Of a DNA stretch of 19,970 bases, positions 10,553-18,434 are shown piece by piece. The DNA lies in assembly GCA_021307315.1 (NCBI GenBank), contig JAJSPD010000212.1, positions 1-19,970 on the forward strand. Reading direction: 5' to 3'. Below the pieces are notes generated by a model. That model made no database searches and was not told the origin of the DNA. It saw only the letters and a list, made by a program, of their open reading frames with translations. Origin of the DNA: Bisporella sp. PMI_857 (Eukaryota > Ascomycota > Leotiomycetes > Helotiales > Helotiaceae). Made by a program: the position numbers and the translations under genes. The stretch's first letter is position 1; each line of letters opens with the position of its first letter.

Positions 10553-11144
10553 ATGCGGTCCTCCCCTACTTCCAACGAAGTTACTGATGTACTGATAATT
10601 GGTGCCGGCCCCGCGGGTCTTTCCTGCGCAACAGTGCTACCCCGACTGCTGTGGAAGACTGTTATCTTTGACTCTGGTGTCTGCCGATACCAGGAGTCAA
10701 GGAACTTGCACATGGTGCCAGGATGGGACCATCAAGATCCCATCTCATATCAACTAAGCATCAAGAAAGACCTGACTGCGCGATATCAGACCAATCAGTT
10801 TGTGGATGCTTGGGCCACGACAGCGGAACAAATCAAGTCGGGACAACATACAGGTCTATTCCGAGTCACAGATTCAGACCAGAACGAATGGCTAGGCAAA
10901 AAGTTGGTTTTGGCAACAGGCAGCGTGGAACAGTTTCCAGACGTGCCCGGATATGAGGACTGTTGGATTAAAGGAATGTAAGTCCGCAAACCCACACCTC
11001 AATATTTCTCTACATCAGCCTGACTGATTCAATTTTATATATAGTTTCCATTGCCAAGTGCATCGAGGATTTGAGATTGCTGGCTGTGAAATGGCTGGTG
11101 TTCTGGCGGTCGAGGGTGCGGCACCTTGTTCAAGGCTCGCCTAG
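10553..11144 (+). pseudogene. Truncated thioredoxin-reductase-like FAD oxidoreductase
   Basis: Exon 1 is 10553-10977, the intron 10978-11044 (GTAAGT donor, CTGAC branch-like site, ATAG acceptor), and exon 2 is 11045-11144, ending in TAG; the product is 174 residues. The N-terminus has the dinucleotide-binding motif DVLIIGAGPAGLSCA, then HMVPGWDHQDP, KKLVLATGSVEQFPDVPGYE and, across the splice, KGIFHCQVHRGFE, all typical of the fungal secondary-metabolism branch of this family. Family members usually run to over 300 residues; the NAD(P)H domain is barely begun and the C-terminal FAD segment is absent. Where relatives have a second Cys (as in FHCLFCHGYE) this protein has His. Downstream of the stop I find no clear continuation. 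It is probably a dead tailoring enzyme of the cluster, although the first exon is clean and could still be expressed. Confidence 0.75.
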
Positions 11145-11417
11145 GCGGAACCCAATTTCCGATGATGAGGTTATTTGAAGGACGCTGAGAAAATCTCTAT
11201 TGCCTCTCGTAACCCTTCTAGAAAATGTATCAAAATCCCAAATGCAATATGTCCATTTTAAACACGTGATTTGAACAGTATTTAATGAGCGTCGGCCATG
11301 TCTTGAAGTCTCTTATGTCTCCGCATATGCTGATGGAACCGTCTTGCAAGGACATCACTAATACATTTCACTTGCTCGATTCCCTTTATATAGCGTTGAT
11401 AGTATAACTGTTCAAAG
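11145..11417. other. Intergenic, nothing recognised
   Basis: This holds the 3' side of the truncated flavoprotein gene. No frame in it continues the missing flavoprotein domains convincingly, and no repeat or RNA gene is apparent. Confidence 0.4.
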
Positions 11418-12069
11418 CTAGCACGGCGAAGCTATGTTCATTACAATATTCTGCAGTGCCTTGAGATTCTTCTCAAGACCCTTAACCCTAGTATGAAGTC
11501 GCATCTTTTCCTTAGCACGCTTTTGAGCTGCCTTTGAAATTTCAACCAGCAATGTTTCTATTACCGTAGTATCCACTTCTATCCCCTCAATTGCTTCTAA
11601 TATGTTTTCGACGTCGATCATCATCCACGCTGCATATCTTCCTAGTCTCATAATTTCACTTCGTCTTCTGTAAAGCTCTTGCTCTAGACCTGTCGTACCG
11701 TCCTGAAGTTTATTCAGAGGAGCTTGAATGAATTCAAAAACTTGTTGAAAGTGGGTACGGAATTGAGCAAGAGTGGCGTTTAAATCTTGGGTTGAGCCTG
11801 GAATGTGAGTATGCAACTGAGGTCTGGCCGGAATACAACAAAGTGTCTGAGAGTCGCCTTCACTTTGACTTTCTGATGAGGTGATCCAGGGCTCCACGGG
11901 CAACGTCAACTGTTCTGTCGCTTGCTGTCGTCATTGACATCGATTGACCGGACTCTTCTTGTTCGTCGCTGGGTGTTCGACGCTGTTGAGGAGCTTTCAA
12001 AACCGGCCGAACAATATTAATATCTGATTGTTGGGTATCACTCGTCGTATGAAGTGACTGAGCCCCCAA
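11418..12069 (-). pseudogene. Unrecognised coiled-coil protein in two overlapping frames, probably frameshifted
   Basis: Two minus-strand frames overlap at 11860-11909. The upstream one (to 12069) is polar and disordered-looking (KAPQQRRTPSDEQEESGQSM) and has no ATG near its start; its first Met codons lie inside it. The downstream one (11909-11418) has LNATLAQFRTHFQQVFEFIQ and a C-terminal half rich in Lys, Glu and Leu (ISKAAQKRAKEKMRLHTRVK) with heptad-like spacing, suggesting a coiled coil. A single-base slip near 11865 would join DHLIRKSK to SEGDSQTL in one frame. I do not recognise the family. Its place at the border of the transposon block makes a transposon-encoded accessory or C-terminal fragment possible. 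Confidence 0.4.
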
Positions 12070-12299
12070 GCAGTCGTGTTATCCTTCATTTGCACTTGAG
12101 ATGGATAATCCGGTCTCCTTGAGCCCCGAACGGCGAGAGTGGCAGATGACCAGGTAGGTTCAAGTTCCCCACCAGGTATGTTTTTTTAAGCGAAAAAACA
12201 TAACGTAGTTCATAAGCGACCCGGCACCATAAGTCACCCGTCACTTTTTTCTTGGCATCGTACAAAATCACTTTGAATAGCAATTATTTTTTACTACAA

Positions 12300-14190
12300 A
12301 TGACTCGCACATATAAAAAATCCGATCTTATTCTCGCTGTAAATGCGCTTCGTACGAGTTTTTATTTGCCTTTAAATCGCGTTGCGCGAATTTTTAATGT
12401 GCTTCGTTTAACATTGTTTGATCGATATTATAAAATACTTTTAAAACGCGATACTACTTTTAAATTTCGAAAACTTACCGAGTTAAAAAAGCAAGTTATT
12501 GTACGATATATTTTTGACTTGAATTCGTAATCGTTTCTTTTTCGAATAAATGCTGTTGAAAATATAGCGAATCGATTACTTGCGGAACAAAACGCGGAAC
12601 GCGTTAGCAAAAACTGAGCTTCGAACTTCGTACGACAATAATTAAAACTTCGAACGCGTTTTAATCGAAAAATTGACTATTAGCGAATTAAATGCAAAAA
12701 TCCGAACGTGTATAACGCGTAGTTTCGATTGTACAAAACACAATTAGCAAATATAAAATTTAAAAAAAAATATATACAACTTTAATAAAACGAGATTTGT
12801 AATAAGCTAAATTTCGTTCGAAATAATTGTAACTATCTTTGAACAACAAAATAAATTCGAACTGTGCAACAAAAAAATCGAAAATAAATTACAGTAATTC
12901 AAAGTATTAGTTTGTACAGCTATACACTGCTGTTATATATTATTGTTGCGAACAAAACTTATTTGTTATTGTAGTATAAAAACAGTTAATTGCTGTACAA
13001 TTAAATAATTACAATAACTGCAAATAGCTAAACAACAAATAAACGAAAATTAAATTAAATTCAGTATTTTGATTAATATACAAAAAGTCGTACAAAAAGT
13101 AAATATCGGCTTTTTATTTTCGATAGCTACGAAAGTTATTATTTAACTGATTTTAAGTTTTATTACAAAAAGCACAATATTATAACGTTGTGTATACTTG
13201 CACATTTATTTTATAAATTTCAGTTATTTAATATTAGTTGTTTTTGCGCGTTAAAACGTTCGTATAACACTAAAATTAAAAAATTAATACAAGTATATAT
13301 AATACACATTTTTAAAAAAAACTTTTTTCCAGCTTTTTATACTGCGTTTTATACAACAATAACAAAATTTAATATTCGAAAAAAATTTCGCGAAACAAAA
13401 CTTGTACTGTACAATTCAAAATATATAATTTCACAGTTTAATATTTAAGTTTTTACGCTAATTTTGTCGCTAACTTTGTTCGATTTGTTTGTAGCATAAA
13501 AGCTAAAAACGCTGCAAAACGTAATCGAAACGCAATTATATACTAAATATATAAAAAAAAAAATTGTACAACATTAAAATAGTTCGTTAACCGCGCTTTT
13601 GTTAAGTGTAAATTAGTTTACTAAAAGTGTAACGTATGTAATTTACAAATTAGTTTTATTACGCAAAAAAAACGCTGTATTGCGCAAAGCAAATAATAAA
13701 CTTAGTCGGCGTTTGTAACGGGTTGAACCCGTGTTGATGCTTGGCTGCACGTGATCACGTGCAGCTGTCGCTTGCTTGGCAAATTTCCTATAAAAGCCTG
13801 TAATTTCCTCGAACCCCTTTTCTCTTCAGTTGATTCTTTTCTTGTAAAATACAGTAGTAGCCAATTGAACAAGTTGCTATCTAGCCTGTCACAGCGTTAT
13901 TATACAAAAAAGCGTCGAATTCAAAAAAAAAATTACTTAGTTTACAAAATACGCAAAATTTACAAGTTTAAAGTAATATTAATATACAATTACAAACTGA
14001 TTTAGTTCAAAGTAATAATTGTACAAGGTTTTTTACACATTAACAACAACGTTGTAAATTGTGCAGAAAGTTTAGCTACAACGTACAAACGTGTTAAAAT
14101 ATTATAGTAAAACTTGAAAATTCGAAACTTGAAAAGCTTTAATTAATTAATTGTTTATTTGTAAAGTTATTAAAAGTTTTTGTACAATGC
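12300..14190 (+). pseudogene. Decayed pogo-like transposase (copy 1)
   Basis: The ATG at 12300 opens MTRTYKKSDLILAVNALRTS, then RVARIFNV and FRKLTELKKQVIVRYIFDL, the psq and CENP-B-type DNA-binding region of fungal pogo transposases. Stops soon appear, but the frame can be followed through them (IRTCITRSFDCTKHN on one side). From 13188 MCILAHLFYKFQLF, then FFPAFYTAFYTTIT and NSKYIISQFNI match the C-terminal part of the DDE region, and KRRIQ after the LTR resembles the C-terminal tail. Substitutions against family residues are nearly all C-to-T or G-to-A (Pro to Leu or Phe, Ser to Leu or Phe, Glu to Lys, His to Tyr), as RIP produces. The gene cannot encode an active protein. Confidence 0.85.
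13714..13893. mobile_element. 180-bp solo LTR inserted in pogo-like copy 1
   Basis: It starts TGTAACGGGTTGAACCCGT and ends CCTGTCACA, flanked by the 5-bp duplication GCGTT (13709-13713 and 13894-13898). The homologous position in copy 2 (near 19940) runs straight from GTCGGCGTT into the sequence found after the LTR here, so the empty site is preserved. It carries TATAAAA at 13789-13795, a short hairpin (13719-13733), and a perfect 22-bp palindrome at 13744-13765 containing CACGTG twice. Its balanced base composition contrasts with the AT-rich host. The plus strand is the likely transcription direction from the TATA position. Confidence 0.9.
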
Positions 14191-14587
14191 CAAGAAAAAA
14201 GTGACGGGTCACTTGTAGTGCCGGGTCGCTTATGAACTACGTTACCTGGCAAAGCAAATGTACTAGTAACTGGTCTATAACTAGTCGGTAACAAATTATT
14301 AATTGAATTTTTATTTTTTTAATATTACGAAGTTAAGTTCAGCGCTGTTTATAAAGCTAGGCTCTGTAATAAAGCCTGTAAATTTTGGGCGATATAGCGC
14401 TGTTTATAAAGTTAAGCTTTTGTAACAAAGCCCGTAAATTTTTTACGATATAGCGCTGCTTATAAAGTTAAGCCCTGTAACAAAGCCTGTAAATTTTTTA
14501 CGATATAGCGCTGCTTATAAAGTTAAGCCCTGTAACAAAGCCTGTAAATTTTCTACGATATAGCGCTGCTTATAAGGTTAAGCCCTG

Positions 14588-14987
14588 TGTCACGATCACG
14601 ATCCTATGTGTCACGGCACGTAGGATTGGAGCAACGGCTCAAAGTAATACGGGTAAGAATCGAGAATAATAGAACTACAGAACTATGGAAGTAGAAAGGG
14701 AAGCCTATATACAGGAGTTCGGATCACGTGACGTGCTACGCGAGTGTCCCCACGGGTGCCTTACAGGCCGTCAGGCCTTATAGAAGCCGTAGGCGCGCCA
14801 GCGCCGTGACACTATGAGCCTGATGGGGCGTAGTATAGGTGCTTCAATACGAGAATACTAAACTAAGGAGGAAAGGTGTAGCTGTTGCTGTGGCATCCCT
14901 AACATAAAGACCATGACCACGTGACCGCCACAGGCGAGCTGGTAAGCGAACCAATGGGCGTCTGGTGCGATATTGAGGACCGTGACA
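14588..14987. mobile_element. Solo LTR (about 192 bp) containing a second solo LTR
   Basis: Ends are TGTCACGATCACG and GAGGACCGTGACA, so the outermost 7 bp are inverted repeats. The 5-bp duplication CCCTG flanks it (14583-14587 and 14988-14992) and removing one copy restores the fifth 55-bp repeat exactly. Removing the inner LTR and its duplication leaves about 192 bp. The sequence is GC-balanced and shows no AT bias. Confidence 0.9.
14609..14811. mobile_element. 203-bp solo LTR nested inside another solo LTR
   Basis: It starts TGTCACGGCACG and ends GCGCCGTGACA, giving 8-bp inverted termini, and is flanked by the 5-bp duplication CTATG (14604-14608 and 14812-14816). A TATATA lies at 14706-14711. 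Terminal bases resemble those of the outer LTR but the body does not, so the two are related families or only share conserved ends. It lacks the AT bias of the surrounding repeats. Confidence 0.9.
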
Positions 14988-15182
14988 CCCTGTAACAAAG
15001 CCTGTAAATTTTGCACAATATAGCGTTGCTTATAAAGTTAAGCTCTGTAACATAGCCTGTAAATTTGCAAAATGCCCCATCAGGTATGTTTCTGATGTAA
15101 GCAAAAACACACCTGGTGGTCGGGTCCCAATACATTTACCACTATAGTAGGTTTAGGGTGTCGATACACCTACACCATGGTG

Positions 15183-18100
15183 TACGTTTAAGTTTTTTAG
15201 TCAACAGTTTCCCCCACCAAAACACCAAACACCACCACCCCAAATCATTATTGTTACGGACCTAAAAGCAACGCAGCGCACCGATACGGACCCGTAAACT
15301 TATTATTTTGTAAATTTATCTTTTGTGCAGTTTACTTTTTTATTATACAATTCAGCTAATACTTAGTAATGCTTAGCAATTTGTTGTATGTGTAATACAG
15401 CGAAGTGTTTTGTGCGGTTTACAAGCGCTTCAGTTACAAGTAACTATAGCGTTAGCTTTTTAAAGTTGAGAATACATTAAAAAATAGTATAACTGTAAAA
15501 AACCCGTAAGTATTCTGCAAAATATCCTTTAAAAGAATTTTTTTATTTTTTTTATTTTTTGTTATTTCGTCCGTAATCGCATTTTACAAATTTTTTCCGC
15601 TATTTACGGCATGTTTGTTCTTATTTGCTTTGAATTCAGATTCTATTTGCTGATTAGCTTGCTTTTGAAGCTTTTCGTTATTATTTACTTATATTATTAT
15701 TTTTTCAAGTGTTTAATTAGCTTCAGTAGCTATAATATTACTTTAAAAATCACGGCGCTTTTTTGGCATAAGCTACAGTTGCTTTTTTAAGATTTTCGGC
15801 TATAAAGTTTTCTATTTCCGAGCTTTGCAGTAGTTTATAAGCTTTACGGACGAATAAGCTTTAAGCTATGCTTCTTTGTTAGCTATATAGCTTTGTATTA
15901 ATACTTTTGGACGATCTGGCGCTAATAGCTTTAGTAGTAGTATTTCAAGCGACGATTCCGGTTCTGATTCTAGTTCGTAAGACTTTTTTGGCCGACTAAA
16001 CTGCTCGTAAAAAGGCTCTAGTAAGCTCGGAATACTATTCGGAACCCGGAAAGTTATTAAAAGCGGACTAGCTAGCTTATTTACAGCTACTTGAAAGTCT
16101 GTAAATACTAAAGACGTTTAAGCTGTAAATTGTTGAAACTGTAATACTTCTAAATCCTGAAGTATTTGGTTTTAAGTAGCAATTAAAGCCCGAAGCTTAA
16201 TCGAGCAATTCCGACTTGTACGAATATAACTTTGGTTATAACATACAAAACAAACTAGAAGTTGTTTTTCTAGTTGTAATTCTTTTACAAATAAAATACG
16301 GCTTGTATTTCGGTCCGTAATAGCGAAACGGCCTAGTCTTTTAATTCGTAAAAAGTCTAGAAGTAGCAATTAAGTACTTTTACGGTCCTAGTACCAGTAG
16401 TTATAGAAATCTGCAAAAGTAAAGCTAGTAGTATCTTTTTTTATGTTACAAATATATGTACAAAATAATCTTATTGCTCGTGTAAAAATTCTAGTACACG
16501 GCTTCAACAAACGAGACACAGCTTTAATATAACGCTAAACAAGTCGAAATACATGCTAAGTAATAACTTTAAAAACACTACAGTATAGCTTACGGTCGAG
16601 ATTTAAAAGTACTGGGTTTCGTTTACTAGCTGTAAAAGTCTGTATATCGATAACTTGGTTAATAACTGCACTTTCAATATTAAGCCAAGTCGATAATAAG
16701 TCGCTTTGTGTTTTTTTGCTTTTAAAGTATTGCTTAATATATGCATAAGCATTTTTACTTCTACGGACTAAATTTGATTAGTTTAAGCTCGTAAATATTT
16801 ATTCCGGCTTTAAAAACTTACTGTAACGTTGTTTAAGTTCCAAAGTACATATAATAGCTAGTCTAAACTGTAACTAGCCGCTTTTTTTTGGCCATTTTTT
16901 AGCCACTTTTTACGAAAGTAATTAATACACTTCTGAAACTGTTCAGTTAAATATTTAGTTTGTAGCTGTAACTAATACTTTTTATATTAGTTTACTGTTT
17001 AAACATAAAAAACTTTTTGCTATAAAGTATTAAACTTCGGCTAATTGTTTCCGAGCAAGCTTTTACAGTAAACTAGTACACGTTGATTTACGTGCTAAAT
17101 ACATAGCATAGTTAAAGTGTCCGAAAAAACAAATTTAAAAGCATTTTTTACAGCATTATTACTATTTATAACTAGTACGTTCGGACTAATACCGACTCGT
17201 TGAAGTTGTTAAAATGCCTAAATATAATCAGAAGCAAATTTTCTAGGAAAAAAACAAAAGCCTATTAAAAATGTTTTGCCAAAATTTGCAATTCTTATTT
17301 TTAAAACTACTAGTTAAGCTTTTTGTTTACAAGTAATAATTATCAAATACAATTTAACTCGTAAAGTTATATTTACAGCTCGTAAACTTACTAACTGTAT
17401 AAAAAAGCAGTATATTAAACTTGTTTGTTTATATATACTATCAACTAAAACAACATTTTGGTTATTTTATGCTAGCTGTATAAACTCCGGATATGCAATA
17501 AAAAAATACTCGGTTCTGTTTTAGCCCGTAATTTGTATCTGGAAATATATTTCTTTACTTGTAAAATGCTGAATAAGTGCTCATTTGCTAATAATCTATA
17601 TAATTGCTTCCGTTTAAAAAAAGCAATCAAATTATAAATATTTTAAGTCTGGAAAGCAACAGAAATGTTTTGTCGAAAAAAAGCTACAAAGTTTTGTAGT
17701 TTAATCTTTAAGTCTTTTAGTTATTTGTAAACTACCCGGAAAAATACACACTAGCAAAATAGAGCTGTTTTGCTTTATTAATATCTTTTTAAGCAAGTTG
17801 GCAGTGTTTTAAGTGCGAAAATATTGCATAGCTCGAAAAATAGTTGTAAGTATTGTATTAAGCTTTATTTCGATGTCGAATTTCCTACTGTAAACTAAGT
17901 GTTTCCAAAGCCGTAACTAAAAACTAACAACCTGTTTTACAGGTACTTGTGTATCGTTTACGGGCCTGTAAAAAGCCTTGTAAGTGGTTATTAAGTAAAA
18001 GTTAACTACTATAGTCGCACTCGTAGAATATTTTCTTCCGTAAACTTTTGTTAATTGTTTTTAATCGGCCAATCCGAAAAACAAAATAATAACTAGCTGC

Positions 18101-18422
18101 TTAAGCTTGTATTGATTAATATAGCTCTTGTTAAGAATTATACGTAGTTTCTGGAAAAAGAAGCATTAAAGCAAGTGCTGTAGTAGAAAGCGGCGGCAGT
18201 AATAGTAATAGTAATACTAATACTCGTGGAGAAAAAGCGATTAGCATTGCAAATTAAGTATCTATAAGAATACAGAGTAAAACAGTAATTCTAATCGAGA
18301 ATCAGTTGCTTTACGGATCCGTATCGACGCGCTGCGTTGCTTTCAGGTCCGTAACAATAATGATTTAGGGGGGTGTTTAGTGTTTTAGTGGAGGAAACTG
18401 CTGACTAAAAAACTTAAACGTA
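15183..18422 (-). mobile_element. Mutator-like element (MULE) with TIRs of about 115 bp, decayed
   Basis: Left TIR 15183-15298 and right TIR 18310-18422 both start TACGTTTAAGTTTTTTAGTC read inward, and stay alignable through GTTACGGACCT and GCAACGCAGCG with a 3-bp gap. The direct flanks CACCATGGTG (15173-15182) and CACTATGGTG (18423-18432) differ by one C/T and serve as a 10-bp target duplication, the size expected for Mutator elements. Because this 10-mer is palindromic, a TA duplication just outside it cannot be excluded from the ends alone; the coding content decides for Mutator. Confidence 0.8.
15500..18265 (-). pseudogene. Decayed Mutator-like (FAR1/Hop-type) transposase
   Basis: On the minus strand, near 18170 the reading is TTYNS, then ELYQSIQA and RIGRLKTINKSLRKKIFYEC, a FAR1-like N-terminal DNA-binding region (with stops at former Gln or Trp codons). 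Around 17270-17100, FLIGFCFF, RKFASDYI and GISPNVLVINSNNAVKNAFK lead to DTLTMLCT and HVNQRVL, the MULE transposase core. Near the C-terminal side (about 16270-16210) CFVCYNQSYIRTSRNC is a decayed CCHC zinc knuckle: the expected Gly-His has become Ser-Tyr, each by a single G-to-A or C-to-T change. Numerous stops rule out function. The start and end given are approximate limits of recognisable sequence. A short AGTAAT-type microsatellite lies at 18199-18224 near the 5' end. Confidence 0.8.
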
Positions 18423-18434
18423 CACTATGGTGTA

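Larger units (their letters stand above)
12203..14242 (+). mobile_element. Pogo/Fot1-like TIR transposon, copy 1
   Basis: The terminal inverted repeats are about 65 bp (12203-12267 and 14178-14242), begin ACGTAGTTCATAAGCGACCC, and differ at only a few positions. TA flanks both sides (12201-12202 and 14243-14244), the target duplication of Tc1/mariner elements. Inside lie the remains of one plus-strand transposase gene and a later solo LTR (13714-13893). The element interrupts a palindrome whose halves can be rejoined across it, confirming both boundaries. Confidence 0.9.
14341..15069. repeat. 55-bp tandem repeat array (about 6 units), split by nested LTRs
   Basis: Units start at 14341, 14396, 14452, 14507, 14562 and 15022, with the fifth unit broken by the LTRs at 14588-14987. 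The core reads AGCGCTGCTTATAAAGTTAA, followed by CCCTGTAACAAAGCCTGTAA and an AT-rich tail ending in CGATAT or similar. Period is 55 bp (one unit 56). The outer units are more divergent than the inner ones, usual for expansion from the middle. No open frame spans the array. Confidence 0.95.
12169..15119. mobile_element. Short inverted-repeat element with palindromic ends, host of several insertions
   Basis: The left end starts CCACCAGGTATG (12169) and the right end, read on the other strand, starts CCACCAGGTGTG (15119). Each end is itself an imperfect palindrome: on the left, 12172-12187 pairs with 12192-12202 continued at 14245-14249, interrupted by the pogo-like insertion; on the right, CAGGTATGTTT at 15081 pairs with AAAACACACCTG ending at 15115. 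The flanks TCAAGTTCC (12160-12168) and TCGGGTCCC (15120-15128) agree at 6 of 9 positions, with only A/G and T/C differences, so they may be a decayed 9-bp target duplication. Subtracting the pogo-like element and the LTRs leaves about 504 bp, mostly the 55-bp repeat array. No coding sequence is left; it would be non-autonomous. Confidence 0.5.

Noticed and set aside
12157..12168. GGTTCAAGTTCC, resembling the B box or T loop of a tRNA gene
   Set aside because: No matching T stem, A box, anticodon arm or acceptor stem could be built around it.
12086..12283. Minus-strand ORF of 65 residues
   Set aside because: It runs across the end of the pogo-like element, so its sequence is a chance fusion of TIR and flank.
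13188..13448. 86-residue ORF as a gene
   Set aside because: It matches the C-terminal DDE region of the pogo-like transposase of copy 1 and is a fragment between RIP-like stops.
16172..16369. 65-residue minus-strand ORF as an independent zinc-knuckle gene
   Set aside because: It is an open piece of the decayed Mutator-like transposase, whose frame continues on both sides through stops.
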